Positions 1 to 9,013 are shown, numbered from the stretch's first letter. The stretch: DNA of 64,000 nucleotides from Bacteroides intestinalis (GCF_902364365.1 NZ_CABJDN010000001.1:434001-498000), one strand, 5' to 3'. Notes: generated by a model from the sequence alone, not told the origin. Made by a program: numbers and translations.

Positions 1-1402
1 CATATAGCTTCTCGATACTTGCACCTATGTAATAGTGCAGCAATATCGCGTCATACTTATAGCCTTGTTCGCCCATAACGGCAGCACCGATCTGGCATAG
101 TCCTACACCGTGTCCCCAGCCGGCTCCGGTGAGGATGAAACGGGCGGGGATGCCTTCGGGAGAGATATCTTCCTTATCTACTACGAATGCGGAACTGTAC
201 AGATGGGAAGTAGACAGCGTGCGACGTATTTCCAGCTCTTTACCGATGGTGAGCGTCTTCTTGGTTCCTACGATTTTCAGTTTCCAGAGGCGACCTGAAG
301 TTCCACGGGCGATAGGAACAAGATCAATGATTTGCCCGTAATCGATGCCGGAGCGTTTCAGGATCAGTGCGGAAAGTTCTTCCTGGGTGTAAACTACTTT
401 CCAGCGATAGAAGTCGGTGGTTTCCTGGTCGTAGTTATTCAATACCTGTGAGAGGACTTTCTTGTCTGTGGTGTTGCAGAAAGCTTCCGGGGAGGTGCGT
501 ATCCAATGCTCCGCTTTGGCTTCCTGGGTCAGGTCGGGAAGGGGGGAATCAGCTACGAGCGACGAGCTACCAGCTACGGGTGCTGCGCTGTCATTCTGCA
601 TAGCATTTGTAGCTGGTAGCTTGTAGCTCGTAGTTGACTTACTCCAGTCGCGCTGTTTGGTGAGATAGGGATACTTCACATCTTCCCAGCAATACTGGAA
701 TTCTTCGAATGCACCGCCGCAGCATTTAGAGAATCGGGCATCGCATATCTTACCGTCAGACGTCAATACTTGTCCGCGGGTGGCAGCGATGGCTTGCTTT
801 ACGATTTCAGTGGAGGCACGGGTAATGCCTTGGTAACGCTGACAATGGTCGTCTGCACAGACGTCGAAACGGGTGTGGTCTTCACGGTCGTACCAACGGA
901 TTAACTCTTCATCTGTTTGGGTGAAAGCGGAATACTCAGTCTGGGTTTCCGTAATCTCCTTGTTCTTATGAATCTGAGCCAAAAGCCAGCTTCGTGAAAT
1001 TACTGCATGTGCCTCCAACAACTCTAACGAAGCTGTTGCGCTCATTTCACTGGAGATTACGCTGGTCAGGTAATCTTCTACGTGAATGACGTTGATGCCT
1101 GTCAGCTTCTTGTTCTCCACAATAATCTTCAGAGAACCCAGGAAACGCTGGTCTTCTTTGCGCTCCCAGTGGAAGTTGATGCCGATGGTGACATCGAGCA
1201 GCTCGAAAGCGTCGGTGGCTTCGTTTACAGGTTCAAATAGAAGCTCGTCATAAAGGCGTCCGTTCCACAGTATCCTGCCTTCGTTGTAGGTCACAACCTG
1301 CTTACCACTGATTTCCATGCCGTTGATGCGGTATGGATTCAGCAGGATAAACTCTATTTGCGGCTCGAACAATATGCCTACGTGTACTTTGGGCTCTTTC
1401 AT
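1..1402 (-). CDS. SpoIID/LytB-domain protein, no signal peptide (3' end off window)
   Basis: About 467 residues are visible; the C-terminus lies beyond the window edge. The ATG at 1402 is 6 nt from the stop of the DUF4922 gene, which leaves no room for a longer N-terminus. Family signatures are clear: the EDYLTSVISSEM segment (about 109-120) with Glu119 at the position of the catalytic Glu of SpoIID transglycosylases, a following helix EAHAVISRSW, DDHCQRYQG, and the C-terminal GWGHGVGLCQIGAA. SpoIID enzymes cleave peptide-free peptidoglycan glycan strands outside the cytoplasm. This one starts MKEPKVHVGILFEP with no hydrophobic export signal, so its location is puzzling. Residues about 256-284 are encoded by an imperfect palindrome and look like an inserted repeat. 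It is the last visible gene of the NamZ operon. Family call is secure; substrate and compartment are not. Confidence 0.88.
   Translation of the reverse strand, partial: MKEPKVHVGILFEPQIEFILLNPYRINGMEISGKQVVTYNEGRILWNGRLYDELLFEPVNEATDAFELLDVTIGINFHWERKEDQRFLGSLKIIVENKKLTGINVIHVEDYLTSVISSEMSATASLELLEAHAVISRSWLLAQIHKNKEITETQTEYSAFTQTDEELIRWYDREDHTRFDVCADDHCQRYQGITRASTEIVKQAIAATRGQVLTSDGKICDARFSKCCGGAFEEFQYCWEDVKYPYLTKQRDWSKSTTSYKLPATNAMQNDSAAPVAGSSSLVADSPLPDLTQEAKAEHWIRTSPEAFCNTTDKKVLSQVLNNYDQETTDFYRWKVVYTQEELSALILKRSGIDYGQIIDLVPIARGTSGRLWKLKIVGTKKTLTIGKELEIRRTLSTSHLYSSAFVVDKEDISPEGIPARFILTGAGWGHGVGLCQIGAAVMGEQGYKYDAILLHYYIGASIEKLY
551..635. repeat. Palindromic repeat inserted in frame in the SpoIID-like gene
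   Basis: Left arm 551-577 and right arm 609-635 are inverted copies matching at 24 of 27 positions, separated by 31 nt. Each arm is built from the words CTACGAGC, GAGCTACC and CAGCTAC. The encoded stretch, rich in Ser, Thr, Ala and Asn, lies between the SpoIID core motifs and keeps the frame open. It resembles interspersed palindromic elements that tolerate translation. Confidence 0.7.
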
Positions 1403-1408
1403 AATCGT

Positions 1409-2341
1409 TTATATTTGTTCTTTAATACGCTGACGCACCCGATGGAAGTCTTTGGCAGAAAGCGATACCTCACTCAGGATCTGGGCTATATCTTCGGCTG
1501 TGATCTTGAGAAAGTCTTTTTCGACCGGTGTGATAAACACTCCGCCGAGGTCTACAGATGCAGGACTGCTCAATAAATTGGCATCTCCTTCGGCTGTATA
1601 GCAAGCCGGACGGTGCTTCTCACGTGGAAATACGCATACGATCCATTTCTCATCTTCGTACCATGCCAATACATTCATCATTGGTTCGTCATCTCCCGGT
1701 TTGATGTCCAGTGAGTGGTAAATGATATCGAACAGGGCGGCAGCATGTTTCTTATTGGCTGCTTCGATGACCAATGTTGCACGGGGAGCATCATTCAAGT
1801 ACCAGAGGGTAGCTTCACCGTAATCTGCCACTTTGCCTGCTACCTGTCTGCGCCAGTCCTTTTCAATAGGCATGAAGCCTTTGTTGCCTGCCTGGAAGTG
1901 AGCATGGTCGGGGGCGGATGCACCGCACTTGGGACCATTATAGAATATCGTGTAATCCGTCAACGCCTGTGCCAATGCCAGCATATCCTTGAAACGGACG
2001 GCTATGCGCTGGTCCACGTGTGCCACTTCCGGTATCGTCAGGTGGCGGGGAAAGATAGGGAACGGATTGACCAGGATATTATAATGTCCTTCGAACGGAA
2101 TTCCTTTCTGCACCGGCGGTAAATTGGCTGGGCAGAGAAAACATTTGCGTTCCTTGATGGACTGGGCATCTACTTTAGCTCCCGAAGAAACGATACGTGC
2201 AGGATTGAATTGTACCTTATACGGAATACCGTTTACATCGAGCTCCTTCACCTGCACACCCGAAAGGGCGGCGTAGTTGTTACGAGCCGTTTCCCAAGAG
2301 GCAAGTTGCTCGGTAAGCAGATTGTTTATGGTTTGGTTCAT
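1409..2341 (-). CDS. DUF4922 protein, HIT/GalT-like nucleotidyltransferase or phosphorylase fold
   Basis: A 310-residue protein without a signal peptide, so probably cytoplasmic. It has a CFLC pair at 67-70 that could bind metal, FPRHLTIP at 97-104, and the block NGPKCGASAPDHAHFQAG at 135-152. This block resembles the H-x-H-x-Q active-site region of Ap4A phosphorylases and galactose-1-phosphate uridylyltransferases, where a His carries the nucleotidyl group. I infer a nucleotide-sugar or dinucleotide phosphorylase-type reaction; the substrate is unknown. It is 143 nt downstream of the glycosyltransferase and 6 nt upstream of the SpoIID-like gene, hence probably co-transcribed and tied to a cell-wall sugar. 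The family name is recognised from the motif and operon context. Confidence 0.8.
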   Translation of the reverse strand: MNQTINNLLTEQLASWETARNNYAALSGVQVKELDVNGIPYKVQFNPARIVSSGAKVDAQSIKERKCFLCPANLPPVQKGIPFEGHYNILVNPFPIFPRHLTIPEVAHVDQRIAVRFKDMLALAQALTDYTIFYNGPKCGASAPDHAHFQAGNKGFMPIEKDWRRQVAGKVADYGEATLWYLNDAPRATLVIEAANKKHAAALFDIIYHSLDIKPGDDEPMMNVLAWYEDEKWIVCVFPREKHRPACYTAEGDANLLSSPASVDLGGVFITPVEKDFLKITAEDIAQILSEVSLSAKDFHRVRQRIKEQI

Positions 2342-2383
2342 ATTAATTGCTGTAACTGGTTACTTATTAATGTGTTGCGTAAC

Positions 2384-2459
2384 GCTTGTGTTTCATTTGA
2401 GGGACACTTGTGTTACATTTGTGGCACACAAGCATTTCATTTGAGAAACACTTGTGTGG
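2384..2459. repeat. Short word-repeat array in the intergenic gap
   Basis: The 143-nt gap between the glycosyltransferase and the DUF4922 gene holds about five direct or inverted variants of ACACTTGTGTT and TTTCATTTGAG (for example CGCTTGTGTTTCATTTGAG, then GACACTTGTGTTACATTTG, then an inverted CACACAAGCATTTCA). No open frame or promoter explains it. It resembles the other word arrays at 28.5-28.7, 36.7 and 56.7 kb in style but not in sequence. Confidence 0.6.
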
Positions 2460-2484
2460 TATAAGTACGGAACACACTAGGTAT

Positions 2485-3948
2485 TTATCCTTTCTTGTTC
2501 ATAGCCACACGTGCCTGTAGTTCCCAGGTACGGATGCGGTCTTTATATAGATTATGACTATTCATTTTCACAATATCCAGCGAAGCGTCCGAGTTGTCGT
2601 CCCAGCGGCGGCACAGGTAAACTACATCATACACACGGCCGATCTGGTATTGGCGGGAGAAGTTCAATCCCAGTGCATAGTCTTCACCATAGCTGGTATT
2701 CGGAACTTTCACTTCACGCAGCACCGGAGTATAGAAAGCACGCGGAGCACCCAGACCATTGATGCGGAGTGCATTGTTGCGTCCGTTTTCGGGTGTCCAT
2801 TCTTTGTGGTCGATAATACCCGGAGCAATCATATTCATATTGAAGTCCGTCATCATATAGGTGCCTACCACCATGGCGCAATTCTGTTCATAGAAAGCGC
2901 GAACCATAGTAGTCAGTGTATTTTCATCCTTGTATACATCGTCGCTGTCCAGTTGCACGGCGAACTTACCACATTTGGGATGATGCACACCCATGTTCCA
3001 GCAACCGCCGATGCCCAGGTCATAGCGTTCGGGGATGATGTGGATGAGGCGTTCGTCGTTCTTGAATTCGTCAATAGCTTCTGTGGTCCCGTCCGTAGAG
3101 TGGTTGTCGATGATAATCAGGTTGAACTTAAAGTCGGTCTTCTGCTTCAATACCGAATGAATGGCATCGCGGATGGTGCGGATACGATTGCGTACGGGGA
3201 TGATAACCGAAGCTTCATATTCGAAGTTGCCTGCTGAGAATTCTATTTGTTTGAATTCAGGTACCAGATAGCCGCCGATTTCTTTCAGATGCTCGGTACA
3301 AGCCTGTTCCATTTCAATCTGGCGGTCACGGTTTCTGGGATCCACGTAATCGAATATCTTTTCACCACTCTTGCGGGTATCGTCTTCGATTTCACTGTAC
3401 AGATACTCATTGATGTGTACCAAACTTTCTTTTTGGCTTACTTTCAGACGAAGGTCATAAAGCCCGGCAAATTTATACTCGTCTTCATTCATGCGGGCAG
3501 CGGCTTCCTTGAATGCATCCGTACGGAATAACAGTACGGAACCGAAGTCGAAATCATCGCGCAATGAGCCGAATTGATAATCGATCACCGGGGCATTGGT
3601 TTGCTTGCCTTCCTTTACCTGGTAGCGGTCAGCATATACCATACCTGCACCGCTGTCTTCAGCAATGTGTATCATACGCTCCAGGGCGAATAAACCCAGT
3701 TCGAGCGTCGTATATTTCGTATAGATCAGTGTGTATTCTGCATCGCTATGTCCGGCAATATCCCTCATGGCGGTACTGGACTGGATAGATTGCATGTGCA
3801 GGGTACTGCATCCGGGCAGGTTTTCTGTAACGTCTGGCAGGGTGAGCAGATAAATGTTATTCACTAAGCCGGTTTCTTGCAGGCCTTTTACTGTCTTTTC
3901 CGCTTGTGCAGCTCCCGAAAAAGGAACGAAGCAATTGATTTTATTCAT
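2485..3948 (-). CDS. Family 2 glycosyltransferase with two GT-A-like domains
   Basis: The 487-residue product has no signal peptide or transmembrane segment. The C-terminal half is a standard GT2 domain: ASVIIPVRNR (about 246-255), a DNHSTDG nucleotide-binding turn (about 281-287) and the metal-binding LDSDDVY (about 343-349). The N-terminal half (about 60-160) looks like a second, degenerate GT-A region with GAGMVYADRY and FGSVLLFR but no clear DxD. It should transfer a sugar from a nucleotide donor in the cytoplasm. It lies 32 nt after the phosphoesterase gene in the NamZ operon, so a role in envelope glycan handling is plausible. Acceptor and donor cannot be read from the sequence. Confidence 0.85.
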   Translation of the reverse strand: MNKINCFVPFSGAAQAEKTVKGLQETGLVNNIYLLTLPDVTENLPGCSTLHMQSIQSSTAMRDIAGHSDAEYTLIYTKYTTLELGLFALERMIHIAEDSGAGMVYADRYQVKEGKQTNAPVIDYQFGSLRDDFDFGSVLLFRTDAFKEAAARMNEDEYKFAGLYDLRLKVSQKESLVHINEYLYSEIEDDTRKSGEKIFDYVDPRNRDRQIEMEQACTEHLKEIGGYLVPEFKQIEFSAGNFEYEASVIIPVRNRIRTIRDAIHSVLKQKTDFKFNLIIIDNHSTDGTTEAIDEFKNDERLIHIIPERYDLGIGGCWNMGVHHPKCGKFAVQLDSDDVYKDENTLTTMVRAFYEQNCAMVVGTYMMTDFNMNMIAPGIIDHKEWTPENGRNNALRINGLGAPRAFYTPVLREVKVPNTSYGEDYALGLNFSRQYQIGRVYDVVYLCRRWDDNSDASLDIVKMNSHNLYKDRIRTWELQARVAMNKKG

Positions 3949-3980
3949 AATGTCCTATATTGCTTTTAATTATTAATTCT

Positions 3981-5840
3981 TTAATTCTTAACTCGTAGCA
4001 GTCCCACTTCACCACTGGTAGCTGTGAACAATACCTGTCGCCCGTTCAGCGGCACTACGGTACTGATCAGCGAGTTACCTATCTTATGTTTCCACAATAC
4101 TTTACCGGTTTGGGCTTCCAAAGCAAAAATCAGTCCTTCCTTGGTACTGCCGAACATGACACCTCCCTTTTCCACTTGCATGGAGGGTGCATGTTCGTAT
4201 CCGAAGCCGACATTGCTTGCCCATAATTCGCGGGGTTGATCTCCCTGTGTGGCATAGCAGACAATACTGTCGTTCATGGTCTTACTGAATACGCGCGTTC
4301 CGTCTTCCGACAGGCCAATCGTTTCACGTACCATAGACTGGAAAGTGCGCCACACTGTTTCTCCGTTTTCTATATTGATAGCTGTCATGGCTCGCTGCGG
4401 ATCGGTGATAAATACTTTGCCTTCTGCGGCTACCGGCCATACGGCTGCGGGTGAGAAGTGCATGCGCGTTAAACCGCCTGTCCACTTCCATAATACCTTA
4501 CCGTCTGCTTTATTCAATGCATAGAGGGTATTGTCCCAGGCACCGAAGATCACTTTGTTGGCTGTTACCAGTGGTTTGGTTTCAATGTATCCTTTCACAC
4601 CGGTATATGCCCAGATCACTTTACCTGTATGGATATCAATAGCACGGAAAGTAGAATCGCTGGCACCAATGTAGGCAATTCCATTTTCAATGGTTACCGC
4701 ACCCAGTACCGGGTCTTTTGCTTTTACAGTCCACAGTAGTTTCCCGTCCTTGCTGTTCAGACCGTAGATGTTACGGTCGGCAGAACCGAATACGACTACA
4801 CCATCTGCCGTAGCCGGAGTGCCTACAATGCGCTTACCGGATTGGAAATTCCACAGTTTCTTTCCATTCTTCAAGGCATAGCAAGTCAGGTAACCCATAT
4901 CGTCTCCCACGAACACTTTGTCTTTTTCTACTGCAGGCGAACAATAGATACCTGCACCGGTTTGCACTACCCACTGTTCTTTCACATTCGGGTATTCTGT
5001 GTTGACTGAAAAGTCTGGGTATTTCTCTGCCTTTCCATTGCGGTCATAATAGGGTTGGGTCAGTGAGAAAGCAGCCCATTGCTTTTTCGGTTCTCCGATG
5101 CGCTGAGTGTAGACAAGGATAGAATCTTTGGTTATATCATAGATGCCATATCCCGGCTTTCTATCTTTATCACGCAGGTTACTGCGCATCAGGATACCCG
5201 GAATGCCATCATAACGCAAATCCCGGTTACGGTGATAGTGCCCGCCGATGAACAAACGAATGTTATAGGGGCGTACTGCGTCTGTTACTTCATACCAGTT
5301 ATCCACATCTCCATCCAGTAACGGGTAGTGTGTAACGAGTATAACCGGCTTGTCTTTTCCAAACTTATCCATCTCTTCCGTCATCCAGCGGATGTCCTGC
5401 GGAACAACATGTCCGTAAGCCATACGCATTAACGGTCCGGAATTGAAACCCAGAAACAGGATGCCTTTATGCTCGAATTCAAAGCGTTCGCCGCCGAAAA
5501 TCTCACCGAAGGCAGTACAGCCGGAGTCGCTCCATTTGGTTTCATGGTTACCGAGAATCATGTAATACTTTGCTTTCAGTAAATCCAATGTCTCTTTTAC
5601 TTTCAGCATGGTGGCACGGTCGCCCTCTTCGGTGATATCGCCCGTAACCAAAACAAAGTCGATACTGTCTGTCGCATTTATTTGCGCGACGGAACGTAGT
5701 AAGTCTTCCGTCGGGTTGGGATTGTTAGGGCTGAAATGGATGTCCGTTATTTGCGCAAAACGGAATGTGCCATGTTGTGCCTGTATCGCGAACGGTAGCA
5801 GGCAGCCCAACAGGAACATTATTAAAAGTCTTCGCTTCAT
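3981..5840 (-). CDS. Secreted calcineurin-like phosphoesterase fused to PQQ-type beta-propeller
   Basis: The product has 619 residues. A signal peptide ends near AIQAQ (residue 22). The metallophosphoesterase domain (about 25-250) has the full set of metal ligands: ITDIHFS (Asp33, His35), VTGDIT (Asp68), LGNHE (97-101), THYPLLDGD and GGHYHRN. From about residue 290 the protein holds repeated GKxLW motifs (GKKLWNFQSG, GKLLWTVKAKD, GKVLWKW, GKVLWKHKIG) typical of PQQ-like propeller blades. It is probably periplasmic and hydrolyses a phosphoester; the propeller may bind substrate or partner. It lies 23 nt downstream of the amidase gene and is co-directional. Domains are certain; substrate is unknown, possibly a phosphorylated wall fragment. 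Confidence 0.88.
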   Translation of the reverse strand: MKRRLLIMFLLGCLLPFAIQAQHGTFRFAQITDIHFSPNNPNPTEDLLRSVAQINATDSIDFVLVTGDITEEGDRATMLKVKETLDLLKAKYYMILGNHETKWSDSGCTAFGEIFGGERFEFEHKGILFLGFNSGPLMRMAYGHVVPQDIRWMTEEMDKFGKDKPVILVTHYPLLDGDVDNWYEVTDAVRPYNIRLFIGGHYHRNRDLRYDGIPGILMRSNLRDKDRKPGYGIYDITKDSILVYTQRIGEPKKQWAAFSLTQPYYDRNGKAEKYPDFSVNTEYPNVKEQWVVQTGAGIYCSPAVEKDKVFVGDDMGYLTCYALKNGKKLWNFQSGKRIVGTPATADGVVVFGSADRNIYGLNSKDGKLLWTVKAKDPVLGAVTIENGIAYIGASDSTFRAIDIHTGKVIWAYTGVKGYIETKPLVTANKVIFGAWDNTLYALNKADGKVLWKWTGGLTRMHFSPAAVWPVAAEGKVFITDPQRAMTAINIENGETVWRTFQSMVRETIGLSEDGTRVFSKTMNDSIVCYATQGDQPRELWASNVGFGYEHAPSMQVEKGGVMFGSTKEGLIFALEAQTGKVLWKHKIGNSLISTVVPLNGRQVLFTATSGEVGLLRVKN

Positions 5841-5863
5841 AGATGATGATTGATTTTAGTATA

Positions 5864-8800
5864 TTATTGCTTGAATGAATTAGTTTTTTCACTGAAGAAT
5901 GTCAGGATGGCATTCATCAACGCTTCTCTTTCAGAGGCAGTGCGCAATGCTTCGAACGGGAAGCCCAGTATGCAGGTTTTGTAGTCGCCTTTGTAAGCAA
6001 TTCCGGCGCTCAGGTTGTTTTCCGAATAGCGCATTACGGTGTATGCATCTTTTGTTGCCGGTTCGATGGCATCCGGTGATTCTACCACATAGCTGTCTGC
6101 ATTCAGTTCATTATGGTATGTATAGTTGCCTGAAAGGGCGGGGAACGGTGAAGCTACACATTTCACCTTACCCTCTGTAGCTGCCTGCCCCACGCGCCAT
6201 TTATATTTCAGGACTTCTGTTGCAAATTTCTTATCGGACTCCTGAACCGGGGCAAGGCGATTGTCCCAAAGGTCGGTTCCTACATAGGCACCCGAGACGA
6301 AGATGTTTCCGCCTTGTCCGCAATATGCGGTGATAGCTTCCTGCATAGGTTGGCTGAATGTTTTGAACTCTAACGGCTTTATACCGCCACGTCCCATTTT
6401 AGTCTGACATTCTTTACCTAATATCAGGTCTACATACTTATAGTCGTTCAGGTTCATTGTTTTATTTTCCACACTTTCATCGCTGCAAGATATGAAAGAA
6501 TATCCGGCTTTCAAAATGGCGGCTCCATGAATAGCGGGATAATCGAATGTGTTTCCGGCGATTACTTTATCTTCGTAATTACCATAGCTGTCGCCAAAGC
6601 CGGAAGCATCGTCGTCCATCCATGGAATGGAACGGCGGTATTCTTTCATCTTACCAATGTAGCTGATATCTTTCAGATAAGGTACGCCGTGGTCCAGTTC
6701 ATCTAAGAAACCGGCAAGTAAAGTATCTCCGGGAGCAGGTGCAACAAAATCTGCCGGAGCACTGATGCGGTCGAAGCCGTTTACTATCAGCACGATATCT
6801 GAGTGATTAGCGTTTAGTGATGAGTGATTAGCGTTTGTCTGCTTATCACTCATCGCTAATCGCTTATAACTGTTAAACGCACGTCCTGCAGAGAGTATTT
6901 CGGACGGGAAACTTTCTCCGCCCTTGTTGACGGCAGTTACTTTATAACTGCATACCATGCCGGCAGGGAGGGCAGTGCGATAGGTATTCTTATCTACCAA
7001 TACGCCATTATCGAAATCGCCATCTCCGATACGGGTATAAACGATATATTTTTCAGCATTTGCCGTTGGCTCCAGTGGGTCGGCTACGGGTTGCCAGGTC
7101 AGTTCTATTTCATTCTCGCCTACCATTTTCAATGCCATATTGTCGACAGGCAACGGCTGAACGATATAGTCCATGTGGTATTGCGAGCAAATGAATTGCA
7201 GCATACCTTTATAGATTGCACGGCTTACCGTAAAACGGAAGCGTGGATCTAAACCATAACGCATGTCTGCAAAGTTCTGGTGAGAAAGTAATTCCAGCAA
7301 CATAGTGGGGACACGGGGCACACGTGCTTCGTAGTAGGATTGGTTCCACATACCGCGGCGTGTCCAATCCGGTTCGTATAGGCTGCGGATATCCCGTACT
7401 ATATTTGACTGAATCAGGTCTGTCATGTCGTGTGCCAGATAGCGGGATGCTCCGTTAGCGTATTCTTCATTGTAAACGTTGGTATAGTAGATACCCAGTG
7501 TTCCGATGATAGAATCGTTTAGCGTAGTTCCTGCATCTGAATGGAAGGCGAAAGCCATATCTACCGGGATATTCAGTCCTTGTTCTGTCGGGTTAACCGT
7601 AGAACCACCGGCAAGGTAATTCACCCAGATACCACGACATTTGTAATCGTCCGTATAGTCATTCTTACCCTGACTGTCGGAATAGACACTGTCCGGAATA
7701 CCTGCCCATTGAAGCCAGTAGCGTGCTGCCTCGCAGAAACGGGGATAACCGCTTATCTCATACGAGTAATCTATCTTCGGCATTTCTTTATGCACTATGG
7801 CAGCATTGCCGTCCGAACTTTTAATATTCTCTGTGGCACCTGCATCAGAGATACGGCGTGCCATATTTCCCATACCACCTCCGATTTTTACGGCATCAGC
7901 GGTAACGATACGTCCGGCTTTATCAGAACGATTGCTTAAAACAACTTTTCCGGCATCGCTTTTTCCGGCATCAAAACCAAATGTACCCAGATAAATCCAG
8001 GTGCCGCCACCCATCTGTTGGTTCACTTTGAATTGGGAGACTCCTCCTTTGTGATAAACAGTGTAAAGGGCATCATCCGTACTGTTTGGCAATGATTTAT
8101 AGGATACATAAACGGCATACTGTCCGGTTGACGGAAGTTCAGGAATCCATTCGGCTGTACTTTCTCTCTCCTTCTTACCTTTCACCGTCTCAACAGTGCG
8201 AAAGGTTCCTTCACGGAATGGGTTCTCAAAATTGATATATTGATCGCGCAGATGGGCGAAACCTTCACCAGTACCTTGCATCCAGTTCTTATCGCCTATC
8301 TTTTCTGTATAAACGGAACGGGAGTGAAGGCAACCGTCATTGTCTACAACAACTTCTGCTATTTGGCTATCCCGTTCACGGGGCATCAGCACATTAGCTC
8401 CTGCATTCTCCAACATGGGAACCAGGAAAGGCAGTACATAACTTTGCGTATATAAATCCTCCACCGTCTGGAAGATGCGGGCGCGTTGCCATTCCCAGCG
8501 TGTCAGTTTGGGCTCATAATAGAAGCCGTGACTCTGCCACAAGGCAATGTGACGGTTCTTTAGGCCATTTGTAGGGGTATAGGGGGTAGAAAGGGCCGTT
8601 ACTAAAGGTTTTGTTCCGGCAGGATTGAATGTTTTGGCTTTTTTATCCTTTTTGCTGCGTAGGGCCTGGGGTATTAATTCTTCGATGCTACGCTTATTCG
8701 TGCGGATTTGCAGGTTGTATTTTGAAAACTCTGCCGGAAGCAGTGCCTGCACACCTTGATAAATCTCTGTCACATTATCTTCTCGGAAAGGAATATATGC

Positions 8801-9013
8801 ACAGTTCATGTTAGCGAATAATTGCAACGTATTTCCTTCAGTGGCGACAGAGTCAATCCGGATGCGTCCTACGGAAACCTCTTTCCGTGCGGTTGCGTCC
8901 AGAAACTTACCGATTTCCTGGCGGACATCCGTTGGAAGCTCTTGCGCGCCTCCCGTCTGGGGGATCAGGGAGGCGGTGAGCAAAGTGAACAAAAAATGAA
9001 GTCTTACATTCAT
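5864..9013 (-). CDS. Exported multidomain amidase_3-like protein with golvesin-type and Fn3 domains
   Basis: A 1049-residue protein with a signal peptide ending near GGAQE. Relatives are often labelled xanthan lyase because of a golvesin/Xly-type domain, seen here at about 270-385 with STGQYAVYVSY and GGGTWIYLGTF. That domain interrupts an N-acetylmuramoyl-L-alanine amidase_3 fold: SHGFYYEP (His162), AFAFHSDAG (His491) and MLLELLSHQNF (Glu574) sit where the zinc ligands and catalytic Glu of amidase_3 lie. A fibronectin-III-like domain follows (about 630-710), then a C-terminal domain of unknown function beginning LIVNGFDRIS. It should cut the MurNAc-L-Ala bond in the periplasm or at the surface. 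Residues about 714-738 come from an inserted repeat. It lies 22 nt after the symporter gene. Confidence 0.85.
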   Translation of the reverse strand: MNVRLHFLFTLLTASLIPQTGGAQELPTDVRQEIGKFLDATARKEVSVGRIRIDSVATEGNTLQLFANMNCAYIPFREDNVTEIYQGVQALLPAEFSKYNLQIRTNKRSIEELIPQALRSKKDKKAKTFNPAGTKPLVTALSTPYTPTNGLKNRHIALWQSHGFYYEPKLTRWEWQRARIFQTVEDLYTQSYVLPFLVPMLENAGANVLMPRERDSQIAEVVVDNDGCLHSRSVYTEKIGDKNWMQGTGEGFAHLRDQYINFENPFREGTFRTVETVKGKKERESTAEWIPELPSTGQYAVYVSYKSLPNSTDDALYTVYHKGGVSQFKVNQQMGGGTWIYLGTFGFDAGKSDAGKVVLSNRSDKAGRIVTADAVKIGGGMGNMARRISDAGATENIKSSDGNAAIVHKEMPKIDYSYEISGYPRFCEAARYWLQWAGIPDSVYSDSQGKNDYTDDYKCRGIWVNYLAGGSTVNPTEQGLNIPVDMAFAFHSDAGTTLNDSIIGTLGIYYTNVYNEEYANGASRYLAHDMTDLIQSNIVRDIRSLYEPDWTRRGMWNQSYYEARVPRVPTMLLELLSHQNFADMRYGLDPRFRFTVSRAIYKGMLQFICSQYHMDYIVQPLPVDNMALKMVGENEIELTWQPVADPLEPTANAEKYIVYTRIGDGDFDNGVLVDKNTYRTALPAGMVCSYKVTAVNKGGESFPSEILSAGRAFNSYKRLAMSDKQTNANHSSLNANHSDIVLIVNGFDRISAPADFVAPAPGDTLLAGFLDELDHGVPYLKDISYIGKMKEYRRSIPWMDDDASGFGDSYGNYEDKVIAGNTFDYPAIHGAAILKAGYSFISCSDESVENKTMNLNDYKYVDLILGKECQTKMGRGGIKPLEFKTFSQPMQEAITAYCGQGGNIFVSGAYVGTDLWDNRLAPVQESDKKFATEVLKYKWRVGQAATEGKVKCVASPFPALSGNYTYHNELNADSYVVESPDAIEPATKDAYTVMRYSENNLSAGIAYKGDYKTCILGFPFEALRTASEREALMNAILTFFSEKTNSFKQ
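6801..6871. repeat. GTGATTAG-type repeat inserted in frame in the amidase gene
   Basis: The word GAGTGATTAGCGTTT occurs twice as a direct repeat (6801-6815, 6822-6836) and is followed by an inverted version, CTTATCACTCATCGCTAAT (about 6842-6860), that pairs with the left half with few mismatches. The encoded run is low in complexity (Asn-Ala-Asn-His-Ser twice) and joins the Fn3-like domain to the C-terminal domain. Similar words occur at 40242-40275 and around the folP stop. Confidence 0.7.

Noticed and set aside
2554..3237. Plus-strand open frame of 227 codons
   Set aside because: Antisense to the glycosyltransferase, whose GT2 motifs are all on the minus strand.
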